A stretch of DNA of 64,000 bases from JANQOH01 sp965201155 (GCA_965201155.1 OZ241752.1:992001-1056000); one strand, 5' to 3'; positions 34,127 through 52,477 are shown, counted from the first letter of the stretch. Notes: generated by a model not told the origin, from the sequence alone. Translations and numbers: made by a program.

Positions 34127-34420
34127 CTAGATACCGGCCATGTAGTCGAGGCTCTGGCCGGCGGCGAGAGTGACCACGGCCTTTTTCACATCGGAGCGGC
34201 GCCCCAATCGACCGCGAAACCGCTTGGTCTTGCCTTTCGCAATCAGCGTGTTGACGCCGGCAACCTTGACACTGAACAGGGTTTCGATCGCCTGTCGGAT
34301 TTCAGGCTTGGTGGCGTCGCGCGCGACGCGAAACGCGTATTGGTTATGTTCGCTGAGCGCCGTGGTCTTTTCGGTGATGATGGGGCCGCGAATGATGTCG
34401 TAAGCGCGTTCGGTATTCAT
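34127..34420 (-). CDS. rplW: 50S ribosomal protein L23
   Basis: The 97-residue protein begins MNTERAYDIIRGPIITEKTT and has PEIRQAIETLFSVKVAGVNT and GKTKRFRGRLGRRSDVKKAV. L23 is the docking site for trigger factor and SRP. Its ATG overlaps the rplD stop by 4 bp. Confidence 0.96.
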   Translation of the reverse strand: MNTERAYDIIRGPIITEKTTALSEHNQYAFRVARDATKPEIRQAIETLFSVKVAGVNTLIAKGKTKRFRGRLGRRSDVKKAVVTLAAGQSLDYMAGI

Positions 34421-35037
34421 GACAGGCGCGCCTCCAAGGCTTCCACACCGGCGCGGGTGAGCACCAGCACGTCGCGGCGCAGGATGTCGTACACATTGGC
34501 GCCGATATCCGGCAGCAGGTCGATGCCGACGATGTTGGCGGCGGCGCGGCGAAAATTGGCGTCGATTTCGGCGCCGTCCACGATCAGCGCCGACCGCCAC
34601 CCGAACGCCGCGACACGCGCCGCGAGAAGTTTTGTCTTCGGCTCGGCGAGCCGCGCCGCGTCCAGCACCACCAGCTTGCCTTCGGCCTGCTTGGCGGAAA
34701 GTGCGCATTTCAGGGCCAGTTTGCGGACCTTGCGCGGCAGGGCGATGGCGAAGTCGCGCGGCTGTGGTCCGAAGGCACGGCCGCCGCTGCGGAATTGCGA
34801 GACCTTCCGGCTGCCCTGGCGCGCGCGTCCGGTTCCCTTTTGCTTGTAGGGCTTGGCGCCAGTGCCGGCGACATCGGACCGCCCCTGCACCTTGCGTCCG
34901 ACGGCACGGCGGCGCGCGAGCTGCCATACCACCATGCGCTTGAGCAGATCGCGCCGCACCGGCACGCCGAAGACCGTATCCGCTAGGTCGATCTGGCCCG
35001 CGGCGGCGTTATCAAGAGTCATCACATCGCATTGCAT
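34417..35037 (-). CDS. rplD: 50S ribosomal protein L4
   Basis: The 206-residue protein has VFGVPVRRDLLKRMVVWQLA and GTGAKPYKQKGTGRARQGS with the tunnel-lining loop. In E. coli L4 represses the S10 operon; no leader was tested here. The start is ATG 35037; ATG 35022 (MTLDNAAAG) is possible. The open frame above it belongs to rplC in another frame. Confidence 0.95.
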   Translation of the reverse strand: MQCDVMTLDNAAAGQIDLADTVFGVPVRRDLLKRMVVWQLARRRAVGRKVQGRSDVAGTGAKPYKQKGTGRARQGSRKVSQFRSGGRAFGPQPRDFAIALPRKVRKLALKCALSAKQAEGKLVVLDAARLAEPKTKLLAARVAAFGWRSALIVDGAEIDANFRRAAANIVGIDLLPDIGANVYDILRRDVLVLTRAGVEALEARLS

Positions 35038-35042
35038 GGCGT

Positions 35043-35720
35043 TCAGGCCTCCGCCACAGCGCCGGGAAGCGGGGCACCGCCGGGCAGGGATTTCTTTTTG
35101 GCGTCGGTAACGCGCAACAGGCCGCCCTTCGGCCCCGGCACCCCGCCCATGACCATGATCAGACCGCGATCGGCGTCGCTGCCCACCACATAGAGGTTTT
35201 GCTCGGTGACCTTCGCCGCCCCCAGATGACCGGCCATCTTCTTGCCCTTGAACACCCGCCCGGGTTCCTGGCACTGGCCGGTGGAGCCGTGGCTGCGGTG
35301 TGAAATCGACACGCCGTGGCTGGCGCGCAAGCCGCCGAAATTGTGGCGTTTCATGGCGCCGGCAAAACCCTTGCCGATGGAAGTCCCGCTGACATCCACA
35401 AACTGGCCGCGCACGAAATGGTCTGCGGTGAGGCTGCGTCCGACATCGATCAGGCAATCGGGGCTGACGCGAAACTCGGCGAGCCGCCGCTTCGGCTCCA
35501 CCTGCGCCCTGGCGAAATGGCCGCGCATGGCCTTCGAGACTTTTCGCGCCCTGGCCGTGCCGACGCCGATCTGCAATGCGGTGTAACCATCGCGCTCGGC
35601 GGTTTTTTGCGCCACGACCTGGCAGTTTTCGACTTTCAGCACGGTGACCGGCAAATGGCGCCCGTCTTCGAGATAGACGCGCGTCATTCCCAGTTTTTCC
35701 GCGATCAATCCGGTTCTCAT
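35043..35720 (-). CDS. rplC: 50S ribosomal protein L3
   Basis: The 225-residue protein begins MRTGLIAEKLGMTRVYLEDG and has the central loop FAGAMKRHNFGGLRASHGVS with HRSHGSTGQCQEPGRVFKGK, where the glutamine is the usual PrmB methylation site. Confidence 0.97.
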   Translation of the reverse strand: MRTGLIAEKLGMTRVYLEDGRHLPVTVLKVENCQVVAQKTAERDGYTALQIGVGTARARKVSKAMRGHFARAQVEPKRRLAEFRVSPDCLIDVGRSLTADHFVRGQFVDVSGTSIGKGFAGAMKRHNFGGLRASHGVSISHRSHGSTGQCQEPGRVFKGKKMAGHLGAAKVTEQNLYVVGSDADRGLIMVMGGVPGPKGGLLRVTDAKKKSLPGGAPLPGAVAEA

Positions 35721-35732
35721 GACGGGCTCCGG

Positions 35733-36041
35733 CTAGAGCTTGATCTCGACATCGACGCCGGCCGCAAGGTCGAGCTTCATCAGCGCATCGACGGTTTGCG
35801 GGGTGGGGTCGACGATATCCAGCAGCCGCTTGTGCGTGCGGATTTCAAACTGCTCGCGTGATTTCTTGTCGATATGCGGCGAGCGCAGCACGGTGAAGCG
35901 GTCGATATGCGTCGGCAGCGGAATCGGGCCGCGCACATCGGCGCCGGTGCGCCGCGCGGTGTTGACGATTTCCAGCGTCGATTGATCGAGAACCCCATGG
36001 TCGTAAGCCTTGAGGCGGATACGGATATTCTGGCTTTCCAT
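35733..36041 (-). CDS. rpsJ: 30S ribosomal protein S10
   Basis: The 102-residue protein (from the ATG at 36041; 36047 is two codons earlier) has NIRIRLKAYDHGVLDQSTLE and IPLPTHIDRFTVLRSPHIDK. S10 is part of the 30S head and, as NusE, of antitermination complexes. It is 51 bp behind tuf copy 1, so the str and S10 operons are joined. Confidence 0.97.
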   Translation of the reverse strand: MESQNIRIRLKAYDHGVLDQSTLEIVNTARRTGADVRGPIPLPTHIDRFTVLRSPHIDKKSREQFEIRTHKRLLDIVDPTPQTVDALMKLDLAAGVDVEIKL

Positions 36042-36092
36042 CGTCAACTCCCGTCGTCAAAGCGGCGCGCAGGAACGCGCCCCGGCATCCCG

Positions 36093-37283
36093 CTATTCGA
36101 CGATTTCGGCGACGACGCCGGCGCCGACCGTGCGACCGCCCTCGCGGATCGCAAAGCGAAGTCCCTGGTCCATCGCAATAGGCGCGATCAACGAGATGTT
36201 CATCGCGATGTTGTCGCCGGGCATCACCATCTCCGTGCCCTCAGGCAACTCGACCGTACCCGTAACATCCGTCGTGCGAAAGTAAAACTGAGGACGGTAA
36301 TTCGTGAAAAACGGCGTGTGACGACCACCCTCATCCTTCGTCAGAATGTACGCCTCGGCCTTGAAACGCGTGTGCGGCGTAATCGAACCAGGCGCCGCCA
36401 GAACCTGGCCACGCTCAACATCCGTGCGCTTCGTACCACGGAGAAGCGCGCCGATATTGTCGCCAGCCTCGCCCTGGTCAAGAAGCTTCCGAAACATCTC
36501 AACCCCGGTGCACACCGTCTTCGCCGTCTCCTTCAGGCCAACTATCTCAACCTCATCGCCAACCTTCACAATCCCCCGCTCAACGCGCCCCGTAACAACC
36601 GTACCCCGGCCCGAGATCGAAAATACATCCTCAATCGGCATCAGAAACGGCTTGTCCTTCGCACGCGCAGGCGTCGGAATGTAGGAATCAACCGCAGACA
36701 TCAACGCATCTATCGAGCCAACCGCCGTTTCGCCCGATACACCCTCAAGCGCCTGAAGCGCCGAACCCGAAACTATCGGGATGTCATCACCAGGAAAATC
36801 ATAGTCCGACAGAAGCTCGCGCACCTCAAGCTCGACAAGCTCAAGAAGCTCAGGGTCGTCAACCTGATCAACCTTGTTCAGATAGACAACAATCGCAGGA
36901 ACGCCAACCTGGCGCGCAAGCAGGATGTGCTCGCGCGTCTGCGGCATCGGACCGTCCGCTGCAGAAACAACAAGGATCGCCCCGTCCATCTGCGCAGCAC
37001 CCGTGATCATGTTCTTCACATAGTCCGCATGACCGGGACAATCCACATGCGCATAGTGGCGATCCGGCGTCTCATACTCGACATGGGCCGTCGCAATGGT
37101 GATACCACGCGCCTTCTCCTCAGGCGCCTTGTCGATCTCGTCATACGCCGTAAATTCAGCGCCGCCGCGTTCCGCCAATATCTTCGTGATCGCCGCTGTA
37201 AGCGTCGTCTTGCCATGATCAACATGGCCAATCGTTCCAACATTCGCGTGAGGCTTGTTACGCTCAAACTTCTCTTTCGCCAT
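36093..37283 (-). CDS. tuf: Elongation factor Tu, copy 1
   Basis: The 396-residue GTPase has G1 GHVDHGKT, G3 DCPGHADY, G4 NKVD and the three EF-Tu domains. It brings aminoacyl-tRNA to the ribosome. Its nucleotide sequence appears identical by eye to copy 2 (53540-54730) except at the last two codons (GAA TAG here, GAG TAA there), while flanking DNA is unrelated. This points to gene conversion. It lies between fusA and rpsJ, the str-operon position. Confidence 0.98.
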   Translation of the reverse strand: MAKEKFERNKPHANVGTIGHVDHGKTTLTAAITKILAERGGAEFTAYDEIDKAPEEKARGITIATAHVEYETPDRHYAHVDCPGHADYVKNMITGAAQMDGAILVVSAADGPMPQTREHILLARQVGVPAIVVYLNKVDQVDDPELLELVELEVRELLSDYDFPGDDIPIVSGSALQALEGVSGETAVGSIDALMSAVDSYIPTPARAKDKPFLMPIEDVFSISGRGTVVTGRVERGIVKVGDEVEIVGLKETAKTVCTGVEMFRKLLDQGEAGDNIGALLRGTKRTDVERGQVLAAPGSITPHTRFKAEAYILTKDEGGRHTPFFTNYRPQFYFRTTDVTGTVELPEGTEMVMPGDNIAMNISLIAPIAMDQGLRFAIREGGRTVGAGVVAEIVE

Positions 37284-37355
37284 TGCTCTACTCCGTTTGC
37301 CCGGCCTGTGCGGGCGCCGGCATTGTCGAAAACGGTGTCGAAAACGGTTCCTCGA

Positions 37356-39431
37356 TCATGCGAGGCTGGCGCGGACGTCCTCGCGGACCATGCGCGGCAC
37401 CGGGTCGTAATGATCGAAGAACATGCTGTATTGCGCGCGCCCCTGCGTGATGGAGCGCAAGGTGTTGACATAACCGAACATGGTTGCCAGCGGCACCATG
37501 GCGGTGACCATCATGGCCAGGCCGTGAGCTTCCATTCCCTGGATATGCCCGCGGCGGCTGTTCAGGTCGCCGATGACATCTCCCATGAAATTTTCCGGCG
37601 TCAGTACTTCCACGCGCATGACGGGCTCCAGCAATTGCGGTCCGGCATCGGTCATGGCGTCGCGCATGGCCGCGCGGGCGGCGATCTCAAACGCCATGAC
37701 GCTGGAGTCGACCTCATGATGCGCGCCGTCCACCAGGGTCGCCTTCACATCGATCACCGGATAGCCGGCGACGACGCCGGATTCCATGGCGCCGCGAAGA
37801 CCCTTCTCGACACCGGGTACATATTCACGCGGAACATTGCCGCCGACCACGATGCTTTCGAATTCGAGTCCGCTGCCGGCTTCGCCGGGGGCAAGGCGCA
37901 GCTTCAGGCGCGCAAACTGGCCTGACCCGCCGGTCTGTTTCTTGTGGGTGTAGTCGATCTCGGCGGGACGGCTGATGGTTTCGCGATAGGCGACCTGCGG
38001 GGCGCCGACATTGGCCGCCACCTGAAATTCGCGTTTCATCCGGTCCACGATGATATCGAGATGCAGCTCGCCCATGCCCTTGATGATGGTCTGGCCGCTC
38101 TCATTGTCCACGGATACCTTGAAGGACGGGTCCTCCATGGCGAGGCGGCCGAGCGCCGTTGCGATCTTTTCCTGATCAGCCTTGGTTTTCGGCTCGACAG
38201 CGACTTCGATGACCGGTTCCGGAAACGCCATCTTTTCCAGCACCACGGGACGATCGGCGGCGCACAGCGTGTCGCCGGTGGTGGTGTTCTTCAGCCCGCA
38301 CAGCGCCACAATGTCGCCGGCCCGGGCTTCCTTGATGTCTTCGCGGTGATTGGCATGCATGGCAAGCATGCGGCCCACGCGCTCGCGGCGCCGCTTGAGC
38401 GGGTTGTACACCGAGGCGCCGCTTTCCAGGACACCGGAGTAGATGCGCACAAAGGTGAGGGAGCCGACATATTTGTCGTTCATGATCTTGAAGGCGAGCG
38501 CTGCCAGCGGTTCGTCGTCGGTGCTGGCGCGGCTCAGCGTCTCGTCGCTGTCCGGCTTGACGCCCTCGATCGCCGCAATGTCACTGGGTGCCGGCAGATA
38601 TGACACCACCGCGTCGAGCAGCGGCTGGACGCCCTTGTTCTTGAATGCCGAGCCGTTGAGGACGGGCACGAAGGCGCCGGCCAGCGTGCCCTTGCGAATA
38701 CACCGGCGGAGCGTATCGGCGTCCGGCTCGGTACCGTCGAAATAGGCTTCCAGCGCGTCGTCGTCATGCTCGACGGCGGCAAGCACCACTGCTTCGCGGG
38801 CGGCCTGCGCTGCCTCCTGCATCGCCGGCGGGATTTCGGCGGTGACGAACTCCGCCCCCAGGGTTTCGTCCTTCCAGAGGATAGCGTTCATGGCGATGAG
38901 ATCGACCACGCCGGCATAGCGCGCCTCGGCGCCTACCGGCAATTGCAGCACCAGCGGCGTTGCGCCCAGGCGTTCCTTGATCATCTCCACGCAGCGATCG
39001 AAATCGGCGCCGATACGGTCCATCTTGTTGACGAAACAGATGCGCGGCACGCCATAGCGGTCGGCCTGCCGCCATACGGTTTCCGACTGCGGCTCGACGC
39101 CGGCCACGCTGTCGAAGACACACACTGCACCGTCAAGCACACGCAGCGACCGCTCGACCTCAATGGTGAAATCGACATGGCCCGGCGTGTCGATGATGTT
39201 GATGCGATGGTCGTGCCAGAAGCAGGTGGTGGCGGCGGATGTGATGGTGATACCGCGCTCTTGTTCCTGGTCCATCCAGTCCATGGTGGCGGCGCCGTCA
39301 TGCACTTCGCCCATGCGGTGCGAGCGCCCGGTGTAGAACAGGATCCGTTCTGTTGTGGTCGTCTTGCCGGCATCAATATGCGCCATGATGCCGATATTGC
39401 GATAGCGACCGAGTTCGGTATTGCGCGCCAT
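37356..39431 (-). CDS. fusA: Elongation factor G
   Basis: The 691-residue GTPase begins MARNTELGRYRNIGIMAHID with P-loop AHIDAGKTTTTE, then DTPGHVDFTIEVERSLRVLD and NKMDR. Domains II-V follow to ARASLA at the end. It drives translocation of tRNA and mRNA. The frame is open to 39560, but the ATG at 39431 begins the conserved N-terminus. It lies between rpsG and tuf. Confidence 0.98.
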   Translation of the reverse strand: MARNTELGRYRNIGIMAHIDAGKTTTTERILFYTGRSHRMGEVHDGAATMDWMDQEQERGITITSAATTCFWHDHRINIIDTPGHVDFTIEVERSLRVLDGAVCVFDSVAGVEPQSETVWRQADRYGVPRICFVNKMDRIGADFDRCVEMIKERLGATPLVLQLPVGAEARYAGVVDLIAMNAILWKDETLGAEFVTAEIPPAMQEAAQAAREAVVLAAVEHDDDALEAYFDGTEPDADTLRRCIRKGTLAGAFVPVLNGSAFKNKGVQPLLDAVVSYLPAPSDIAAIEGVKPDSDETLSRASTDDEPLAALAFKIMNDKYVGSLTFVRIYSGVLESGASVYNPLKRRRERVGRMLAMHANHREDIKEARAGDIVALCGLKNTTTGDTLCAADRPVVLEKMAFPEPVIEVAVEPKTKADQEKIATALGRLAMEDPSFKVSVDNESGQTIIKGMGELHLDIIVDRMKREFQVAANVGAPQVAYRETISRPAEIDYTHKKQTGGSGQFARLKLRLAPGEAGSGLEFESIVVGGNVPREYVPGVEKGLRGAMESGVVAGYPVIDVKATLVDGAHHEVDSSVMAFEIAARAAMRDAMTDAGPQLLEPVMRVEVLTPENFMGDVIGDLNSRRGHIQGMEAHGLAMMVTAMVPLATMFGYVNTLRSITQGRAQYSMFFDHYDPVPRMVREDVRASLA

Positions 39432-39465
39432 GGTATTCAGGATCCGTCCGCGGGGGTTTTCCGCA

Positions 39466-39936
39466 CTACCAGCGATAGTGCGAGAACGCCTTGTTGGCTT
39501 CCGCCATGCGGTGCGTATCCTCGCGCTTCTTGACGGCGGCGCCGCGATTGGCGGCGGCATCCATGAGTTCGTTGGAAAGGCGGTCCACCATGGTTTTTTC
39601 GGCCCGCCGGCGCGCCGAATCGATGAGCCAGCGAATGGCCAGCGCCTGCCGGCGGTCGGCCTTCACCTCCATCGGCACCTGATAGGTGGCGCCGCCGACA
39701 CGGCGGGATTTCACTTCGATATTGGGCTTCACATTTTCCAGCGCATTGTGAAACAGTTGCAGGGGGTCGCCGCCGCCGCGCTGGGACATGCGGTCGAACG
39801 CCCCGTAGACGATGCGCTCGGCGACGGATTTCTTGCCGGCCATCATCAGGTTGTTCATGAATTTGTTGAGCACGACGTCGCCAAAGCGGGCGTCGCCCAG
39901 GACTTCGCGTTTTTCGGCTGCGCGGCGGCGGGACAT
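39466..39936 (-). CDS. rpsG: 30S ribosomal protein S7
   Basis: The 156-residue protein begins MSRRRAAEKREVLGDARFGD and has LNKFMNNLMMAGKKSVAERI and GGATYQVPMEVKADRRQALA. S7 nucleates the 30S head. It has the family length and lies 14 bp behind rpsL. Confidence 0.98.
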   Translation of the reverse strand: MSRRRAAEKREVLGDARFGDVVLNKFMNNLMMAGKKSVAERIVYGAFDRMSQRGGGDPLQLFHNALENVKPNIEVKSRRVGGATYQVPMEVKADRRQALAIRWLIDSARRRAEKTMVDRLSNELMDAAANRGAAVKKREDTHRMAEANKAFSHYRW

Positions 39937-39950
39937 CGGCCAACCCTCCC

Positions 39951-40322
39951 CTAGCGCGGGCGCTTGGCGCCGTATTTCGACCGCCGCTGCCGGCGGTCCT
40001 CGACGCCCTGCGTATCCAGCTTGCCGCGGATGACATGATAACGCACACCCGGCAGGTCCTTGACCCGGCCGCCGCGGATGAGAACCACGGAATGCTCGGC
40101 CAGTTGATGCCCTTCGCCGGGAATATAGCTGATGACCTCAAACCCGTTGGTGAGCCGCACACGCGCCACCTTGCGCAGGGCAGAGTTGGGTTTCTTCGGC
40201 GTCGTAGTGTAGACGCGCGTGCACACGCCGCGCTTCTGCGGGCAGGATTCGAGCGCCGGCACCTTGTTGCGCTCGACCGGGCGCTGGCGGCCCTTGCGAA
40301 CCAATTGATTGATGGTCGGCAT
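39951..40322 (-). CDS. rpsL: 30S ribosomal protein S12
   Basis: The 123-residue protein begins MPTINQLVRKGRQRPVERNK and has the decoding-centre loops TTTPKKPNSALRKVARVRL and GGRVKDLPGVRYHVIRG. K43 in TPKKPN is the wild-type streptomycin-sensitive residue. It is the first gene of the str operon, behind a leader of about 210 nt. Confidence 0.98.
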   Translation of the reverse strand: MPTINQLVRKGRQRPVERNKVPALESCPQKRGVCTRVYTTTPKKPNSALRKVARVRLTNGFEVISYIPGEGHQLAEHSVVLIRGGRVKDLPGVRYHVIRGKLDTQGVEDRRQRRSKYGAKRPR

Positions 40323-40536
40323 CAGAACTGCTCCCGTCCCCAGACCGTGGTTGCGCCGGCACCCGCGCCGACAAGACAAAACCTGACGCCGCATGGAGCC
40401 GGCTGCGGCCCCTGCGGTGCCCTTCCCGCATATGCGGGTGTCCCGAAACTTCAGTGCACGAAGGCGGCCGTTACGGCCGCCGCCGGAGGCAGCGTTCAGA
40501 CGGGACATCTGCCGCCTGCCCCCCAATGAGCCGCGC
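40323..40536 (-). other. Leader of the str operon
   Basis: No coding region is seen in the 320-bp rpoC-rpsL gap. The presumed leader from the promoter at 40537-40565 to rpsL contains a strong hairpin (GGCGGCCG, loop TTA, CGGCCGCC at 40463-40481) without a T-run, so it is a structured leader rather than a terminator. Confidence 0.45.
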
Positions 40537-40565
40537 ACCTTACGCCCGCCCCCGCCCCGCGTCAA
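40537..40565 (-). promoter_or_regulatory. Putative promoter of the str operon
   Basis: On the minus strand TTGACG (40565-40560) and TAAGGT (40542-40537) are exactly 17 bp apart with a very GC-rich spacer. It is the best sigma-70 match in the rpoC-rpsL gap. Confidence 0.6.
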
Positions 40566-40613
40566 GAAGATTCCGCGACGGGGAATTCCTCGCGCAAGTC
40601 TGCCGGGCCGGTT

Positions 40614-40635
40614 CGGCGGCGGGCGGGCGCCGCCG
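40614..40635 (-). terminator. Possible weak terminator hairpin after rpoC
   Basis: Directly behind the rpoC stop the minus strand has CGGCGGCG, a short loop, and CGCCGCCG, an 8-bp GC stem. No T-run follows, so Rho-independent termination would be inefficient. Confidence 0.3.
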
Positions 40636-40642
40636 GACGAAC

Positions 40643-45523
<4,881 letters not shown>

Positions 45524-45564
45524 TTCGTTTCTCCCGTGCCGGCGGCGGTGCACCGGCGTTTGCG

Positions 45565-49887
<4,323 letters not shown>

Positions 49888-50214
49888 GCGGTCTCCTCAC
49901 ATTCGGGTTGTGCGGCCGGGTTGACACGGCGGCGTGCAGCCCGCGCCGGCCATGGCGCGGTTGCCCGGGCGGCAGCGTTGTGCGGCATGATTTTCAGTGC
50001 AAAAGAGCCGCGCCAGTTCGCCGCTCCCGCTCTAAGGAGCGCCGCCAACGCGGTTCCCTGACCACTGCCGCCAAATTGTACGTTCTGAAGTCAGCGCCGC
50101 CGATTCCTCCAGCCCACGCAAAGAGTCATATGCGCAGCGCAATTTGTCAAGCAAAGAATCGTAATTCGCGTGCCGCCCTGCTCTTGCGTTCGTCGATCCT
50201 GCCTGTATCGCCCG
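49888..50214. other. 327-bp rplL-rpoB gap
   Basis: No gene is seen. It contains a promoter candidate for rpoBC at about 50125-50150 and otherwise unstructured GC-rich sequence. In E. coli the equivalent gap holds an attenuator and an RNase III site; no comparable hairpin with a T-run stands out here. Confidence 0.5.
50125..50150 (-). promoter_or_regulatory. Possible promoter in front of rpoB
   Basis: A perfect TTGACA lies at 50150-50145 on the minus strand in a locally AT-richer stretch. The -10 is unclear: TATGAC after 14 bp or GACTCT after 17 bp. The long leader of about 235 nt would reach rpoB. Confidence 0.35.
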
Positions 50215-50592
50215 TTATTTCAGTTCGACAGTGGCGCCGGCATCCTCCAGCTTCTTTTTCAGCGCTTCGGCTTCGTCCTTGGCGATGGCTTCCTTGATCG
50301 GCTTGGGCGCCGATTCGACCAGGTCCTTTGCCTCCTTGAGGCCGAGACCGGTGATCTGCCGGACTTCCTTGATGACGTTGATTTTCTTTTGTCCGAAGGA
50401 AACCAGCATTACGTCGAACTCGGTTTGTTCCTCGACTTCGGCCTCGGCTGCAGCCGCGCCCGGTGCTGCCGCCACGGCGACCGGCGCTGCCGCGGACACG
50501 CCCCATTTCTCCTCGAGCATCTTCGAGAGTTCGGCCGCTTCGAGAACGGTGAGCTGCGACAGATCCTCGGCGATTTTCGCAAGATCGGCCAT
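50215..50592 (-). CDS. rplL: 50S ribosomal protein L7/L12
   Basis: The 125-residue protein has an N-terminal dimerisation domain (LSQLTVLEAAELSKMLEEKW), an Ala/Glu hinge at about residues 35-55 and the C-terminal factor-binding domain INVIKEVRQITGLGLKEAKD. It forms the stalk that recruits GTPase factors. It is 45 bp behind rplJ. Confidence 0.97.
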   Translation of the reverse strand: MADLAKIAEDLSQLTVLEAAELSKMLEEKWGVSAAAPVAVAAAPGAAAAEAEVEEQTEFDVMLVSFGQKKINVIKEVRQITGLGLKEAKDLVESAPKPIKEAIAKDEAEALKKKLEDAGATVELK

Positions 50593-50637
50593 GATTGTGA
50601 TGACTCCTGTGTGTTGTGTTGTCGTGATGGCCGGCGC

Positions 50638-51150
50638 TCAGGCGGCGGCCTCGGCCCAGGCGTTGAGGACGCGTGCCATCTGGCCTGCCGGCGCTTGCAA
50701 CACGCCGGCAATGCGGGTCGCCGGCGTGTTGATCATGCCGACCAGCTGCGCGCGCAACTCGTCCAGCGACGGCAGGCTGGCAAGACTGCGCACCGCAGCT
50801 TCATCCAGCGGCGTGCCACGCAGGCCGCCGCCGAGGATGATCATATGGGTGTTCTGCTTCGCGAAATCGACGGCAGCCCTGGCTGCCGCCACCGGGTCTT
50901 CGGACCAGGCAATCGCGGTGGGACCAGTGAACAGGTCCGCCATATGGCCATAGTCCGTTCCGTCGAGGGCGCGCCGGGCAAGGCTGTTCTTGGTCACCCG
51001 GAAAAGCGCGCCGCCGGTGCGCATTTGCCGGCGCAGATCGGTGGCTTCGCTCGCGCTGATGCCCAGATAATGCGTCACCACGACAACATTCGCCTGGTTG
51101 AACGTCGCATTCAGCGATTCGATCAGCCGTTCCTTGGTGGCTCGATCCAC
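50638..51150 (-). CDS. rplJ: 50S ribosomal protein L10
   Basis: The 170-residue protein begins VDRATKERLIESLNATFNQA at a GTG (51150) preceded by GGAG. It has VVVTHYLGISASEATDLRRQ and FRVTKNSLARRALDGTDY. L10 carries the L7/L12 dimers and should repress its own message through the leader upstream. The in-frame codon at 51174 is possible, but the GTG fits the family start. Confidence 0.95.
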   Translation of the reverse strand: MDRATKERLIESLNATFNQANVVVVTHYLGISASEATDLRRQMRTGGALFRVTKNSLARRALDGTDYGHMADLFTGPTAIAWSEDPVAAARAAVDFAKQNTHMIILGGGLRGTPLDEAAVRSLASLPSLDELRAQLVGMINTPATRIAGVLQAPAGQMARVLNAWAEAAA

Positions 51151-51164
51151 GGCCGCACTCCACG

Positions 51165-51325
51165 CATGTTGCACCCGTGCGCCGCAGCGCGCCGGGCTTG
51201 CTTCAGATGCTGTCCTGGAAGAGCGGGCCGCGGCGAGCCGCAGCGTTCCTCCGTCTCGGCAGGTGGCTTGCGCCGATCAAGCCCGCATGGGGCGCCTGCT
51301 GTCTTGGACAGATGAGAAAGCGGAC
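51165..51325 (-). promoter_or_regulatory. Ribosomal protein L10 leader (autoregulatory RNA)
   Basis: The 187-nt rplA-rplJ gap has the usual place and size of the L10 leader. On the minus strand CTGTCCAAGACAGCAGGC, an internal loop, and CCACCTGCCGAGACGG can form the kink-turn-containing arm bound by L10-L12. The ends are estimates. Confidence 0.55.
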
Positions 51326-51337
51326 AATACTCCGCCG

Positions 51338-52039
51338 TTACAGTTGGGTCAATGCTTCGGTTTCCAGCTTCACGCCGGTTCCCATGGTCGAACTCAGCGC
51401 TGCGCGCTGCAGATACACCCCGCGCGCGCCGCTCGGTTTCGCCCGGTTGATGGCGGCGACAAAAGCCTCCACATTCTCGCGCAGGGCCTGCGGCGAAAAG
51501 CTCGCCTTGCCGACTCCGGCGTGAATCAATCCGGCGCGTTCCACGCGAAACTCGACCTGGCCGCCCTTTGCCGCCTTGATGGCTTCCGCGAGGTCGTTGG
51601 TCACGGTTCCCAGTTTGGGATTGGGCATGAGGCCGCGCGGGCCGAGAATTCGGCCCAGGCGTCCGACAACGCGCATCATGTCGGGGACGGCTATGCACCG
51701 GTCAAAATTGATTTCGCCGCCCTGGATCCGTTCCGCCAGGTCTTCGGCGCCGACGATGTCGGCACCGGCAGCCTGCGCTTCCTCGGCCTTGGCGTCGCGT
51801 GCGAACACGGCGACGCGCGCGGTCTTGCCGGTGCCGTGCGGCAGGCTCACCATGCCGCGCACCATCTGGTCGGCATGGCGCGGATCGACGCCCAGATTGA
51901 GGGCGATTTCGATCGTTTCGTCAAATTTTGCCGTTGCATTCGTGCGCACCATGTCGAGCGCGTCGTCAAGCGGGTAAAGCTTTTCGCGGTCCACCGACTT
52001 GCGCAGCGGGGTCATGCGTTTGCTGTCGCGGCGCGCCAT
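51338..52039 (-). CDS. rplA: 50S ribosomal protein L1
   Basis: The 233-residue protein has AKFDETIEIALNLGVDPRHA and VGRLGRILGPRGLMPNPKLG, the L1 signature. L1 forms the mobile stalk at the E site. It begins 3 bp after rplK. Confidence 0.97.
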   Translation of the reverse strand: MARRDSKRMTPLRKSVDREKLYPLDDALDMVRTNATAKFDETIEIALNLGVDPRHADQMVRGMVSLPHGTGKTARVAVFARDAKAEEAQAAGADIVGAEDLAERIQGGEINFDRCIAVPDMMRVVGRLGRILGPRGLMPNPKLGTVTNDLAEAIKAAKGGQVEFRVERAGLIHAGVGKASFSPQALRENVEAFVAAINRAKPSGARGVYLQRAALSSTMGTGVKLETEALTQL

Positions 52040-52042
52040 GGT

Positions 52043-52477
52043 TCAGCCCTCCACCACTTCGAGGCCCATGGAACGCGCGGACCCCGCCAACATGCGGCAG
52101 GCCGCCTCCACATCGTGGCAATTGAGGTCTTTCGCCTTCAATTCGGCGATCTCGCGCAGATCTTCCATCTTCACCTTGCCTACGGCATCGGTACGGCCGG
52201 CCTGACCATTGCCCTTTTCCAGCCCGGCGGCGCGCTTGAGCAGATAGCTCGCCGGCGGAGATTTGGTTTCGAAGCTGAAGCTGCGGTCGGCATAGACGGT
52301 GATGACGGTGGGGATGGGCATCCCCTGCTCCATCTTCTGCGTGGCCGCGTTGAAGGTCTTGCAGAACTCCATGATGTTCAGCCCGCGCTGGCCCAGCACG
52401 GGGCCGACGGGCGGCGCCGGGCGGGCTTCGCCTGCGGGCACTTGCAGCTTGATATAGCCGGTGATTTTCTTTGCCAT
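52043..52477 (-). CDS. rplK: 50S ribosomal protein L11
   Basis: The 144-residue protein has GYIKLQVPAGEARPAPPVGP and LGQRGLNIMEFCKTFNAATQ at the N-terminus, and the 23S-binding C-terminal domain. L11 contacts the GTPase centre and is needed for RelA activation. Confidence 0.97.
   Translation of the reverse strand: MAKKITGYIKLQVPAGEARPAPPVGPVLGQRGLNIMEFCKTFNAATQKMEQGMPIPTVITVYADRSFSFETKSPPASYLLKRAAGLEKGNGQAGRTDAVGKVKMEDLREIAELKAKDLNCHDVEAACRMLAGSARSMGLEVVEG

Noticed and set aside
35874..37925. 683-codon open frame on the plus strand across tuf copy 1 and part of fusA
   Set aside because: It is antisense to tuf and fusA, is very arginine-rich and without domains, and a similar frame appears over tuf copy 2. 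It arises from codon bias of tuf.
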